Shown: piece after piece, positions 40,757-50,045 of the stretch
How positions within the stretch are numbered: the first letter of the stretch is position 1
Layout: every line of letters starts with the position of its first letter
NCBI GenBank assembly: GCA_900754115.1
Contig: CAAEBM010000023.1
Location: 62,001 to 126,000 of the forward strand
Source: Bacilli bacterium
GTDB taxonomy: Bacteria; Bacillota_I; Bacilli_A; RFN20; CAG-631
DNA: 64,000 nt
Direction: 5' to 3'
The notes under the pieces: generated by a model
Told to the model about the DNA's origin: nothing
Database searches by the model: none
Seen by the model: the letters and a program-made list of their open reading frames with translations, nothing else
Translations under genes and position numbers: made by a program

Positions 40757-42286
40757 ATGAAAAAAGTTGTCTATCTGCCCTTAGATGAAAGACCATGTAA
40801 CTATGATTATCCTATTCAACTCGCTAGTATCGCTAAAAATGATATTCAATTTATCACAATTGACCAACATCGCTTGGGTTTAAAAAAAAGACCAGCGAAT
40901 CATTCAGATATTTCTCAATTTCTTTTGCATTATTGTTTAGATGCTGACTATTTAATTTTGGCTATCGATACTTTACTTTATGGAGGAATTATTCCCTCTA
41001 GACTCCATTTACTTTCTCAACAAGAATTAGAACAACACTTAAATGAAATCCGAGTCATTAAAGAAAAAAATCCTAAACTAAAAATATTTGCTTATCATTT
41101 AATTATGCGTTGCCCTAGTTATTCTAGTAATGATGAAGAACCAGATTATTATGCAGTTTGTGGAAGAGAAATTCATCTTTGTGGTCACTATCAACATTTA
41201 CAACAAACAAGAACTCTAACTCAAAAAGAGCAAGAAGAAAAACAAAAAATTGAACAAATCTTGAATATTCAAGAAAATAAAGAAGCTTTAAACGACTATT
41301 TAAATCGTCGTAAATTAAATTTAAGTTTAAATTTAAAAACACTTGACTTTGTAAAAGAAGGTATTATTGACTTTTTGATTATCCCCCAAGATGATAGTGC
41401 CCCTTATGGTTATACGGCTATGGACCAAATGATTCTTCGTGAAAAAATATTTGAAAATCATTTGGAATTAAAAGCCTATATGTATCCTGATGCAGATGCA
41501 GTTTGCAATACATTATTAGCTCGTACGATTAATCAAATCAATAAACGTTGCCCTAGTGTCTTTATTCGTTATAATTCAAGTAATGAAGGAATGATTATTC
41601 CTTTATATGAAGACCGCAATGTCAGTGAAACGATTAAATATCATATTTTGGCTGCAAATGGCCGAATTAGCGAAGATATTATTCATTGCGATTTAGTCTG
41701 TATGGTGAATTTACCTTCAGAAAATATGCAAGAAGCGGTTTTACAAGACAATCATTTTTTGCAATATCAAATTAATCGTAATTTAATTGAATATATTGAA
41801 TATATTGATTACTTAATTCAAAAAAGAAAACCTGTTATTGTCGCAGATATCGCCTATGCAAATGGGGGAGATAAAGAATTAATTTCTTTATTAAAGACCA
41901 AAAAACTTTTATATAAAGTCAATGCTTATGCTGGATGGAATACTAGTTCAAATACTTTAGGAACCTGTATCCCACATGGAATGATTCAATTTCAATATGG
42001 TTTTAGTCAAGAACACTATAACTTTCTAGCTTTAAGATATTTAGAAGATGTCGGTTATATGAGCATTGTTCGTCATCAAATTCATGAAGAAGTAAAAAAA
42101 GAAGGAATGTCTTGGACTAAAATCGATGGGGTGCGGGGAAAGGTTTCCAAACGTATTACAGTCGCTTTAAATCAAATCAAAGAATTATTTGAAGATGAAC
42201 ATCATGTCATTGAAATAATCGACAATTTTCAACCATGGGATCGTCTTTTTGAAACGGGTTTAAAAGTGGTTTTAAAAGAAAAATAA
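40757..42286 (+). CDS. DUF4127 family protein
   Basis: This 509-residue protein begins VVYLPLDERPCNYDYP, the hallmark of DUF4127, and contains DYLILAIDTLLYGGIIPSR, LIIPQDDSAPYG, VADIAYANGGDKEL and NTLGTCIPHG. The many conserved Asp/Asn/His residues suggest a metal-dependent hydrolase fold, but the function of the family is unknown. The start at 40757 follows AAAGAGGTG; an ATG at 40736 precedes that site. Confidence 0.88.
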   Translation: MKKVVYLPLDERPCNYDYPIQLASIAKNDIQFITIDQHRLGLKKRPANHSDISQFLLHYCLDADYLILAIDTLLYGGIIPSRLHLLSQQELEQHLNEIRVIKEKNPKLKIFAYHLIMRCPSYSSNDEEPDYYAVCGREIHLCGHYQHLQQTRTLTQKEQEEKQKIEQILNIQENKEALNDYLNRRKLNLSLNLKTLDFVKEGIIDFLIIPQDDSAPYGYTAMDQMILREKIFENHLELKAYMYPDADAVCNTLLARTINQINKRCPSVFIRYNSSNEGMIIPLYEDRNVSETIKYHILAANGRISEDIIHCDLVCMVNLPSENMQEAVLQDNHFLQYQINRNLIEYIEYIDYLIQKRKPVIVADIAYANGGDKELISLLKTKKLLYKVNAYAGWNTSSNTLGTCIPHGMIQFQYGFSQEHYNFLALRYLEDVGYMSIVRHQIHEEVKKEGMSWTKIDGVRGKVSKRITVALNQIKELFEDEHHVIEIIDNFQPWDRLFETGLKVVLKEK

Positions 42287-42310
42287 AAGAGTGATTAATC
42301 ACTCTTTTTT
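42283..42310. terminator. bidirectional terminator
   Basis: AAAAGAGTGATT pairs with AATCACTCTTTT, flanked by A and T runs, between the converging DUF4127 gene and queH. Confidence 0.85.
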
Positions 42311-42894
42311 TCATATTTTTCACAACCACAATAACATTGTGCATAAATATCATACTTTTTTTTACATTCTAAACTTAAATCAATTCCTTTATTTTTTTTA
42401 AAATCACTATATAAGTATTGAACCGTTGAAAACATGGGTTTTAAAGAATATGCGATACTATTAATCACAGATGAATCTTTTTGCCTACCCAAGGTTAAAG
42501 TCGTTGTTAAGTAATCAAAATGGTGTTTTTGTGCATATTGATAACTGCGTAACAGACGCAAATGTAAGCAATCTAAACAGCCTTTTTCATGAATCTTACA
42601 TTGTAAATAGGTTTCAAAATCTTCTTTTTCTTCGACAAAATCGATTGTAAGTTGATATTCCTTTTCAAATATGTGAATTAATCGTAACACTTCATTTTTT
42701 CTTTTTTCATATTCTTTTAAAGGAAAAATATTAGGATTAAAATAATAAACTGTAATTTGAAAATAATCTTTAATTTGTAAAAAAGAAGAACTAAAACACA
42801 TGGCACAGCAAGTATGTAATAATAACTTTGGTTTTTGTGGAAACTTTTTTACTTTTTCTAATTCTTTTTGAAACAATTTTACAATATTGGTCAT
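42295..42894 (-). CDS. queH: epoxyqueuosine reductase QueH
   Basis: This 199-residue protein has the QueH (DUF208) cysteine set: CC near the start (LLLHTCCAMC), a central CxxC (CLDC) and the C-terminal CYCGC, ligands of iron centres. It performs the last step of queuosine synthesis, epoxyqueuosine to queuosine in tRNA. It overlaps queA by 4 bp. Substrate and pathway fit the tgt and queA genes before it. Confidence 0.93.
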   Translation of the reverse strand: MTNIVKLFQKELEKVKKFPQKPKLLLHTCCAMCFSSSFLQIKDYFQITVYYFNPNIFPLKEYEKRKNEVLRLIHIFEKEYQLTIDFVEEKEDFETYLQCKIHEKGCLDCLHLRLLRSYQYAQKHHFDYLTTTLTLGRQKDSSVINSIAYSLKPMFSTVQYLYSDFKKNKGIDLSLECKKKYDIYAQCYCGCEKYEKKSD

Positions 42895-43937
42895 ATAATT
42901 ATCATCGCATCCCCAAAAGAAAAAAATCGATATTTTTCTTGAATGGCATGTTCATAAGCTTTAAAAATTAAATCTTTAGAGGAAAAAGCACTGACTAGCA
43001 TAATAAGAGTTGATTTAGGCAAATGAAAATTAGTTATTAAACCATCAATGGATTGTATTTCTTGACCCGGATAAATAAAAATATTTGTTTTATCTGTTTC
43101 TTCGCAAAATTGATGATGTTTGCGATAATTTGCTTCAAGTACTCGACAACTTGTCGTTCCCACAGCAATAATTCTACGTCCTTGTTTTTTTGCTAAATTT
43201 AATTTTTCCGCCACTTCTTTTTCAATTACATAGTATTCTTCATGCATCAAATGATCCGTGATTTTTTCTACTTCTACTGGACGAAAAGTGCCTAATCCTA
43301 CATGCAAAGTGACATCTAAAATTTCAATCCCTTGTTTTTTTAGTTCATCAAACAATTCTTGTGTAAAATGTAATCCAGCCGTTGGAGCAGCAGCACTTCC
43401 ATCTACTTTAGCATAAATTGTCTGATAACGATTTTGATCTTTTAGTTCTTTTTTGATATAAGGAGGTAAAGGCATGGTCCCTAATTTATCAAGAATTTCC
43501 ATGAAAATCCCTTGATAAATCATTTGTATGAGACATAATCCATTTTCTTTTTTTTCAAGAACCATTGCTTTTAATAATTGTTCATCAAAAATAATCATCG
43601 TGCCAACTTTTACTTTTTTTGAGCCTTTTACTAAGCATTCCCAACAATCTTTTTCTTTTTGCTTTAACAACAAAATTTCTACATGTGCATGAGTGTCTTG
43701 TTTATAACCATGTAAACGGGCTGGCAAGACTTTAGAATTATTTCTAACTAGCACATCTCCTTTTTTTAAATAATATTTAAGATTGTAAAAATAATCATCT
43801 TGAAATTGTTGATTTTTTCTTGAAACAACTAATAAACGAGAATGATCTCTTTGTGGCAAAGGGGTTTGTGCGATGAGTTCTTGTGGTAAATCAAAATCAA
43901 AATCATTTAACAAGAGTGGTTGGTTTTCCTTGTCCAT
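42891..43937 (-). CDS. queA: tRNA preQ1(34) S-adenosylmethionine ribosyltransferase-isomerase
   Basis: This 348-residue enzyme transfers the ribosyl group of SAM to preQ1 in tRNA. FDFDLPQELIAQTPLPQRDHSRLL, GSAAAPTAGLHFT and LHVGLGTFRPV are characteristic. Its start overlaps the end of tgt by 35 bp. The N-terminus carries about ten residues more than usual before FDFDLP, so a start further in is conceivable. Confidence 0.96.
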   Translation of the reverse strand: MDKENQPLLLNDFDFDLPQELIAQTPLPQRDHSRLLVVSRKNQQFQDDYFYNLKYYLKKGDVLVRNNSKVLPARLHGYKQDTHAHVEILLLKQKEKDCWECLVKGSKKVKVGTMIIFDEQLLKAMVLEKKENGLCLIQMIYQGIFMEILDKLGTMPLPPYIKKELKDQNRYQTIYAKVDGSAAAPTAGLHFTQELFDELKKQGIEILDVTLHVGLGTFRPVEVEKITDHLMHEEYYVIEKEVAEKLNLAKKQGRRIIAVGTTSCRVLEANYRKHHQFCEETDKTNIFIYPGQEIQSIDGLITNFHLPKSTLIMLVSAFSSKDLIFKAYEHAIQEKYRFFSFGDAMIII

Positions 43938-45036
43938 ATTTTTTCATAAACTCCTTTTTAAAATCCAAATAGCGATCTTCTTGAATTGCTTTACGAATTT
44001 CTTTCGTTAAATTCAATAAAAAATGTAAGTTGTGAATCGATAATAATCTTTTGCCAAAACTTTCTTCACATTTATATAAATGTCTTAAATAAGAACGGGT
44101 ATAATTCTTGCAAGTATAACATTGACATTCTTCATCAATGGGATGTAAATCGTATTCATACTTTTTATCACGAATGTTAATTTTTCCACTAGAGGTCATT
44201 AAAGAACCATGGCGAGCAACACGGGTTGGAAAAACACAATCAAACATATCTACGCCACGCAATACTCCTTCTAAAATATCTTCAGGTGTTCCTACTCCCA
44301 TTAAATAACGTGGTTTATCTTGTGGAAGATAAGCAATAGAATCTTCAATCATTTGATACATTACTTTTTTTGATTCTCCAACGCTTGTTCCGCCAATAGA
44401 ATATCCATCGAAATCCATTTTTACCGTTTCTTGCGCAGAAAATTTTCTTAAATCAGAAAATTCTCCTCCTTGAACAATGCCAAAAAGTGCTTGGTTTGGA
44501 TTTTGATGCGCCTCTTTTCCTCTTTTTGCCCAACGTAAAGTCCGTTCCACGCTTTTTTTCATATATTCATAACTGCATGGGTAGGGAGGACATTCATCAA
44601 AACTCATAATCATATCTGCACCTAATTTATTTTGAATTTCAATCGATTTTTCTGGAGATAAAAATAGTGGACTACCATCTAAATGATTCTTAAAATACAC
44701 GCCTTCTTCGGTAATTTTTCGATTCTTTGACAAAGAAAAAACTTGAAATCCACCAGAATCAGTTAACATTGGCCTTTTATAGTTCATAAAGGAATGAAGC
44801 CCATGAGCATGAGCAATCACATCTTCCCCTGGACGAAGCCAACAATGATAGGTATTGCTTAAAATAATTTGTGCATCCATAGCATATAATTCTTCAGGTG
44901 AAATTGTTTTTACAGTCGCTAACGTTCCAACAGGCATAAAAATAGGAGTTTCAACATCTCCATGTGGAGTGTGCAAAATACCATATCGTGCTCCACTTTG
45001 TTTACATACATGTTTTAATTCATAATAAAAATTCAT
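43903..45036 (-). CDS. tgt: tRNA-guanine transglycosylase
   Basis: The 377-residue TIM-barrel enzyme swaps G34 for preQ1 in tRNAs with GUN anticodons. SDSGGFQVFS-type motif (LTDSGGFQVFSL), GIVQGGEF, GGTSVGE, the second catalytic Asp in DCVFPTRVARHG, and the zinc site CQCYTC...H are present. The window's tRNA-Asn(GTT) would be a substrate. The preQ1 synthesis genes are not here. AGGAGAG precedes the ATG. Confidence 0.97.
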   Translation of the reverse strand: MNFYYELKHVCKQSGARYGILHTPHGDVETPIFMPVGTLATVKTISPEELYAMDAQIILSNTYHCWLRPGEDVIAHAHGLHSFMNYKRPMLTDSGGFQVFSLSKNRKITEEGVYFKNHLDGSPLFLSPEKSIEIQNKLGADMIMSFDECPPYPCSYEYMKKSVERTLRWAKRGKEAHQNPNQALFGIVQGGEFSDLRKFSAQETVKMDFDGYSIGGTSVGESKKVMYQMIEDSIAYLPQDKPRYLMGVGTPEDILEGVLRGVDMFDCVFPTRVARHGSLMTSSGKINIRDKKYEYDLHPIDEECQCYTCKNYTRSYLRHLYKCEESFGKRLLSIHNLHFLLNLTKEIRKAIQEDRYLDFKKEFMKKYGQGKPTTLVK

Positions 45037-45050
45037 ATCGTCTCTCCTAA

Positions 45051-45563
45051 TTATTGCTTTGTGCTACCAAAGCCACCGATTCTTTTTTCTGCAACATCAT
45101 CATCTATCGTAATTCCATATTCCATAAAAATTCCTTGACAAAAAGCTTTGTTTGGAAAAATTTTTAAAGTTTTTTGATCGTTTGAGTCATTAGAAATTGC
45201 CACTAAAATATGTCCTTCATTTTTAGCCATAAAATAATCACTATCAATAATGCCCACTGTGTTATCTAATTGCAAACGATATTTAATCCCATGACTACTT
45301 TTAGGGTAAATTTGTAAAAGCCATCCTGGTTCAATTTTAACTCGAATACCTGTGGGAATTTGAATACTTTCATGTGGTTTTAATGTGATTAATATAGGTG
45401 TATAAAAATCATATCCTGCTGAACCTTGTGTCGCTCTTTTAGGTAAAATAATTTTATTATAAATATCTCGTATTTCTTTTTCTGAAGTGGAAGGAAAAAG
45501 ATTTGAAAAATCAATAAAAAATTGGTCAAAACTGACTTTAAAAAATTGAGCTACTTTTTTCAT
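45051..45563 (-). CDS. dut: dUTP diphosphatase (trimeric type)
   Basis: The 170-residue protein carries dUTPase motifs: GSAGYDFY (1), PKSSHGIKY (2), DNTVGIIDSDY (3) and C-terminal GGFGST (5). An extra 25-residue N-terminal part precedes the fold. It hydrolyses dUTP to dUMP, limiting uracil in DNA, in keeping with ung elsewhere in the window. It overlaps the EIIB-like gene by 4 bp. Confidence 0.93.
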   Translation of the reverse strand: MKKVAQFFKVSFDQFFIDFSNLFPSTSEKEIRDIYNKIILPKRATQGSAGYDFYTPILITLKPHESIQIPTGIRVKIEPGWLLQIYPKSSHGIKYRLQLDNTVGIIDSDYFMAKNEGHILVAISNDSNDQKTLKIFPNKAFCQGIFMEYGITIDDDVAEKRIGGFGSTKQ

Positions 45564-45958
45564 GATTTCACCTCATCTTGTTTTAATTCTTCTTGAATAA
45601 ATTGGGCATATTTTGCTGCCATTTCACCGACAACTAATGTGACTTTTTTAGAAGTTTTCACTACTCCTGTTATATGAATTTCTTTTAAAGCTTCCACTTG
45701 TAATAAAGATTGATCCTTTAAATAAAAAGATAAACGGGACCCCATTTGTTCTACTTTTTCAATATTTTTTAATTGTCCAACAGCTTCAATAATATTTTTA
45801 TAATATCCATCAATAACTTTTTGTTCTTCTAAAAATTCTTTTTTTCTTTTTAAATGTTTTTTAAAAAGAATTGCAAAAATGATGATTCCAACAATTAAAA
45901 CAACGCCAACAACAATTAAAATCATTCCCCATGTGGGTAACTTTGTAAACGTCAACAT
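45560..45958 (-). CDS. membrane-anchored degenerate PTS EIIB-like protein
   Basis: This 132-residue protein has one membrane helix (about 12-32), a charged linker and a domain resembling glucose-type EIIB: IIEAVGQLKNIEKVEQMGSR, then LKEIHITGVVKTSKKVTLVVG. In true EIIB the position of Met in VEQMGSR is the phosphorylated Cys, so phosphate transfer is not possible here. A sensing or structural role is inferred. It sits between an SGNH hydrolase and dut with overlaps or 1-bp gaps. Confidence 0.65.
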   Translation of the reverse strand: MLTFTKLPTWGMILIVVGVVLIVGIIIFAILFKKHLKRKKEFLEEQKVIDGYYKNIIEAVGQLKNIEKVEQMGSRLSFYLKDQSLLQVEALKEIHITGVVKTSKKVTLVVGEMAAKYAQFIQEELKQDEVKS

Positions 45959-45959
45959 T

Positions 45960-46610
45960 TTAATTGTTTCCTTCCATGACTTTTAAAATCAAAGTCTTTA
46001 AAGATGGAACTAATTTTTGATAAGCCAAAGGAGTTAAATGAATTCCATCAAGCGTATCTTCAACTTTTAAGGATTGATTTTTATCCGCATATAAAGGGTA
46101 ATTATCTAAAATATAGACGTTAGGATACAAATTGGCAAAAGAATGAATGATTTCGTTTAAAGCCAACATTTTTTCAATATCCCGACATTCTCTATAAATT
46201 GGTTCGACATGCGGTGCATCATAATAACAAGGAGGTAATACAGTCCATAAAATTAAAGGAATATTATTTTTTTGTAATTTTTGAATGATATCTTCGATAT
46301 TGGTTTGTATTTGTTTTAAGGTATATCCATCACAAACATCATTAGAACCAATTTCCATGACGACCAATCGTGGATTTAACGCTAAAACTCGATCATCAAA
46401 AGACATCAACACTCCTGCACTTTTATCACTGATAATTCCTCGATTGTAAATCACATATTGTGGAAGATTTAATGTTGAACAATCAAAAAGTTCAATCATA
46501 GAATCTCCTACAAAAACAATATCAACTTTTTCTTTTTTTTCATTTTCTACATAAAATTGTTCCATTTTTTTAACAAAATGTGGATAAATTTGGAAAATCA
46601 CTTTATTCAT
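45960..46610 (-). CDS. SGNH/GDSL hydrolase
   Basis: The 216-residue protein has block I VFVGDSMIELF (catalytic Ser), block II YNRGIISDKSAG, block III MEIGSNDVCDG and block V DGIHLTPLAYQ (Asp-x-x-His), i.e. a complete SGNH esterase. It resembles platelet-activating-factor acetylhydrolase-like and lysophospholipase enzymes. The start at 46610 is preferred because GGTGAT lies 4 nt upstream; ATGs at 46622 and 46616 are alternatives. Confidence 0.87.
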   Translation of the reverse strand: MNKVIFQIYPHFVKKMEQFYVENEKKEKVDIVFVGDSMIELFDCSTLNLPQYVIYNRGIISDKSAGVLMSFDDRVLALNPRLVVMEIGSNDVCDGYTLKQIQTNIEDIIQKLQKNNIPLILWTVLPPCYYDAPHVEPIYRECRDIEKMLALNEIIHSFANLYPNVYILDNYPLYADKNQSLKVEDTLDGIHLTPLAYQKLVPSLKTLILKVMEGNN

Positions 46611-46700
46611 TTTCATCACCATAGTATATTATACATGAAAATGAAATGATTTTCTTTCTATTTTTAAAAAAAAGGTTATAATGAGGGTGGGTGATTAAAA

Positions 46701-47834
46701 ATGATTTTAAAAAATGCAAAAATTGTTACTGAAAAAAAAGTCATCGACAATGGCTATTTGCAAATTGAAGGCAAAAAAATTGTCAAAGTTGGTGTGGGTG
46801 ATTATCAAGGAGAAGAAAAAGAAACCATTGACGTCCATGGCAATATTTTAATGCCTGGTTTTATCGATCTTCACATTCATGGATCAGGTGGTTATGACTT
46901 TATGGATGCCAATGAAGAACAATTACAAGCGATTGCCTCTTCTTTATATAAAGAAGGAACAACAAGTTTTTTAGCGACTACTTTAACGGCTGACCTCAAA
47001 TCTTTATTAAAAGTTTGCCGTACTGTTGCTAAGGCAAAAAAACATATTCCTTCTCTTTTAGGAATTCACTTAGAAGGTCCTTACATTGCTTTAAAATATA
47101 AAGGGGCTCAAAATGAAAAGTTTATTGCTAAACCTAGTATTGAACAACTTGAAAAAATGATTAAAGCATCAAAGAAAAATATCCGCTACATTTCTTTAGC
47201 TCCTGAAAAAGAAGATGCACTTGCTTTTATTCAATATGCTACAGAACATGGCATTGTTTGTTCTGCTGGACATACCGATGCTACTTTTGCCCAAATTGAA
47301 CAAGCCATTCCTTATGGACTTTCTTGTACAACACACACACATAATGCAATGAGTGGACATCATCATCGCAATCCTGGTGTAGTTACTGCTGCTTTCTATT
47401 TTGATAGTCTTTATACTGAAATGATTTTAGATGGAATTCATGTCAACAAAGATGTAGTGAAAGCATTTTATAAGATTGTCGGTCCAGACCGTTTTATGAT
47501 TGTCACTGACTCCTTAAGTGGAAAACATACCAATGAAGATCATTTCACATTAGGTGGCTTAGATGTCGTGAAAAAAGATGGTGCCGCTTATTTAACTACA
47601 GGCCCACTTGCTGGTTCTTTATTAACAATGGATCAAGGCGTGAGAAATTTAGCTCAATTTGCCGATATTGATTTAATTGGTTTAGCCAAAGCTAGTTCTA
47701 CAAATCAAGCAAAAGCTTTACATTTAAAAGATAGAGGCGTTTTAGCTAGAAATAAAAAAGCAGATATCGTCTGCTTAGATAAAAACAATTTAAATTTACT
47801 TGCCGTCTATAAAGAAGGACAAAAAGTATATTAA
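46701..47834 (+). CDS. nagA: N-acetylglucosamine-6-phosphate deacetylase
   Basis: This 377-residue amidohydrolase has metal-binding HIHG (in DLHIHGSGGYDFMD), the catalytic/metal Glu in LGIHLEGPY, the His of SAGHTDAT, THTHNAMSGHHHRNPG, and Asp in VTDSLSG. It deacetylates GlcNAc-6-P to glucosamine-6-P in amino-sugar and wall recycling. nagB is not adjacent. GAGGGTGGGTGAT precedes the ATG. Confidence 0.96.
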   Translation: MILKNAKIVTEKKVIDNGYLQIEGKKIVKVGVGDYQGEEKETIDVHGNILMPGFIDLHIHGSGGYDFMDANEEQLQAIASSLYKEGTTSFLATTLTADLKSLLKVCRTVAKAKKHIPSLLGIHLEGPYIALKYKGAQNEKFIAKPSIEQLEKMIKASKKNIRYISLAPEKEDALAFIQYATEHGIVCSAGHTDATFAQIEQAIPYGLSCTTHTHNAMSGHHHRNPGVVTAAFYFDSLYTEMILDGIHVNKDVVKAFYKIVGPDRFMIVTDSLSGKHTNEDHFTLGGLDVVKKDGAAYLTTGPLAGSLLTMDQGVRNLAQFADIDLIGLAKASSTNQAKALHLKDRGVLARNKKADIVCLDKNNLNLLAVYKEGQKVY

Positions 47835-47861
47835 TAAAATTCATAAAGGTGGTTTTTGATT

Positions 47862-48398
47862 GTGTTATTGCAATATCAAAAAGTAGTTATATTAGACATT
47901 GAGGGAAATTCTGCTTCTTCTAATGACGAATTGAAAATTACACAATTTTCAGCAATCGTTATTGAAAATGGAAAAAAACAAGAAATAAATTTTTACAACC
48001 GCAATGTAAACTTAATCCCAATGGTGGTTCAACGGCTTACGCATCTTAATCTTGCTAAATTAAAAAAAGAAGGAATTAGTGAAAGAAGACTGGTTAGAGA
48101 AATTTATCAAATTCTAAAAAATGCCGATGTAATCTATGCTTATGGTTTTGATTTTGATAAAAAAATAATCCACTTAATGTTTAAAAAATACCATTTCCAA
48201 ATCGAAAAAATGAATTGGGTAGATATTCAAGAAATCGTCAAAACTAGATTAAATCCTTCACATCTCAATTTAAAAGCACTTTCTACAGAATTAGGATTTA
48301 ATGAAACTTCATTTCATAATTCCTTGGTAGATTGCCGAGCAATTTCATATATTATTGATTATTTAGAAGCCATTGAAAGTGAAAAAGTTTTCGTATGA
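47862..48398 (+). CDS. DEDDh 3'-5' exonuclease domain protein
   Basis: This 178-residue protein has exonuclease motif I VILDIEGN (Asp, Glu), motif II YAYGFDFDKKII and motif III HNSLVDCRAIS (His...Asp), as in the RNase T/DnaQ superfamily. Whether it acts on DNA or RNA is unclear. GTG 47862 is preferred over TTG 47856 because AAAGGTGG lies 9 nt upstream. It overlaps rlmH by 4 bp. Confidence 0.82.
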   Translation: MLLQYQKVVILDIEGNSASSNDELKITQFSAIVIENGKKQEINFYNRNVNLIPMVVQRLTHLNLAKLKKEGISERRLVREIYQILKNADVIYAYGFDFDKKIIHLMFKKYHFQIEKMNWVDIQEIVKTRLNPSHLNLKALSTELGFNETSFHNSLVDCRAISYIIDYLEAIESEKVFV

Positions 48399-48841
48399 TT
48401 CGGATTGTTTGTGTTGGCAATTTAAAAGAAAAATATTTAAAAGATGCCGCTAGTGAATACATAAAAAGAATTACAAAATATAGCAAAATTGAAATCATTG
48501 AAGTCAAAGAAGTTTCCTTATTACCAAAAGATATTGCTTTAAAAGAAGAAGAAAAAGAAATCAAAAAACATTGTAAAGGATATGTTATTATTTTAGCAAT
48601 AACTGGACAAATGCTTGATAGTGTTCAATTAGCTAATAAAATAGAAGAAATACAAATGAGTGGATTTTCAGATATCACATTTGTCATTGGCAGTTCTTAT
48701 GGACTAGCTAAAACTTTATCTGGTCATTTTTCTTTAAGTTTATCCAAAATGACATTTCCTCATCAACTCACACGCATTTTATTATTAGAACAAATTTATC
48801 GTGCTTTTTCTATTTTAAACCACACACAATATCACAAATAA
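48395..48841 (+). CDS. rlmH: 23S rRNA pseudouridine-1915 N3-methyltransferase RlmH
   Basis: This small SPOUT methyltransferase of 148 residues starts MIRIVCVGNLKEKYL and has the knot region FVIGSSYGL and the typical C-terminus LLLEQIYRAFSILNHTQYHK. It modifies helix 69 of the large ribosomal RNA as a dimer. It overlaps the preceding exonuclease by 4 bp and the converging alr by 10 bp. Confidence 0.96.
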   Translation: MIRIVCVGNLKEKYLKDAASEYIKRITKYSKIEIIEVKEVSLLPKDIALKEEEKEIKKHCKGYVIILAITGQMLDSVQLANKIEEIQMSGFSDITFVIGSSYGLAKTLSGHFSLSLSKMTFPHQLTRILLLEQIYRAFSILNHTQYHK

Positions 48842-49842
48842 ATACGTTTTAAGCGTAAATGCGTTAAAATTTCATAAATACTGATACGATTATTTTGAGC
48901 TAATTGCTCAATAGGAACATGTAAACTGACCAGTTCCAAAATCGTATCTTTTTTTATTTTGTAAGTTGAAAAATAAGCCGTATAATCCATGGATATTGTT
49001 CCAGCTTGTTCTAAATAAATATTTTCAAAGTAAGCATAACTTTTTAAAAATCTTCCCCAACCATTCGCATATCCTAAAGGTAAAATATAGACATACCCGT
49101 CTGTTTTTACCTTATATTGAAAATCATAGCCTACTAAATCTCCTTTTTTTACTTTTTGAATATGAGCGATAGGTGATTCAATCTCTAAAGCATTTTTAAG
49201 CATTAAATCGCGTTCAAAAAGACCATATAACCGGATTCCTACTCGACAATAATTGGTCAAATCTTCTTTTTGTAAAGAATAAGAACTAAAACAATGAATC
49301 ATTAAAGAAGTCAAATCTAATCCTTTTAATGCTTCTTTAAATTTTAAATATTGATAATGATTTTTATCAGAGGTGGCAAAATGGGTCATCACTCCTTTTA
49401 AACAATACTCTGAATGATGGCGGCATATCGCGAATGCTTTTTTAAAATCATCTATGGATAGTCCTAATCGATTCATGCCTGTATTGATTTTTAAATGAAA
49501 GGGAATAGACGTATTTTTTAAATCATTTAATTGTTTTAATGAAGTTACAATGACTTGAAAATGATACTTTTTAATTGATAAAAGATCTTTTTTTTCAAAC
49601 ACCCCTAATATTAAAATATCATTGGTTATTTTGGCTTGTCTTAATTTTTTACCTTCTTGTATATCTTTAACAGCAAAAACAATTCCTTTTTCATGCTTTA
49701 AATGTTGAGCTACACGAACGGCACCAAATCCATAGGCATCATCTTTTAACACGGCTATAATATTTTTTTCATATTGACACTTCAAATGTCTGTAATTATA
49801 TAAAATCGCATCGAGATTGATTTTTGCATAAGCTTTTTTCAT
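48832..49842 (-). CDS. alr: alanine racemase
   Basis: This 336-residue PLP enzyme gives D-alanine for peptidoglycan. The PLP lysine lies in VLKDDAYGFG (Lys33), where most Alr have KANAYGHG. The catalytic Tyr is in VGYDFQY, followed by LPLGYANGW, and SMDYTAYF replaces the usual SMD. It is shorter than typical Alr (about 370) but complete in motifs. The start at 49842 follows GGTGA; the ATG at 49854 has no binding site. Confidence 0.92.
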   Translation of the reverse strand: MKKAYAKINLDAILYNYRHLKCQYEKNIIAVLKDDAYGFGAVRVAQHLKHEKGIVFAVKDIQEGKKLRQAKITNDILILGVFEKKDLLSIKKYHFQVIVTSLKQLNDLKNTSIPFHLKINTGMNRLGLSIDDFKKAFAICRHHSEYCLKGVMTHFATSDKNHYQYLKFKEALKGLDLTSLMIHCFSSYSLQKEDLTNYCRVGIRLYGLFERDLMLKNALEIESPIAHIQKVKKGDLVGYDFQYKVKTDGYVYILPLGYANGWGRFLKSYAYFENIYLEQAGTISMDYTAYFSTYKIKKDTILELVSLHVPIEQLAQNNRISIYEILTHLRLKRIYL

Positions 49843-50045
49843 AAAGTTCACCATTTTAATATATGATTGAAATTAAAATTTTATTGTTTCTTTTTCCTAA
49901 AAACTTTTTTTCTTTTTATTCGGTTAAATTCTGCATATTTTTTTAATTTAATTCATTTTTTAGATGAAAATCCAATTCGTATAGTGTATAATATTAACGG
50001 TGTTTTTTATAGTATATAAAAAATATTGTATTGAGGAGGAAAATT

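Noticed and set aside
45051..46610. A sugar PTS operon.
   Set aside because: Only a degenerate EIIB-like domain is present, without EIIA, EIIC or a phosphorylatable Cys.
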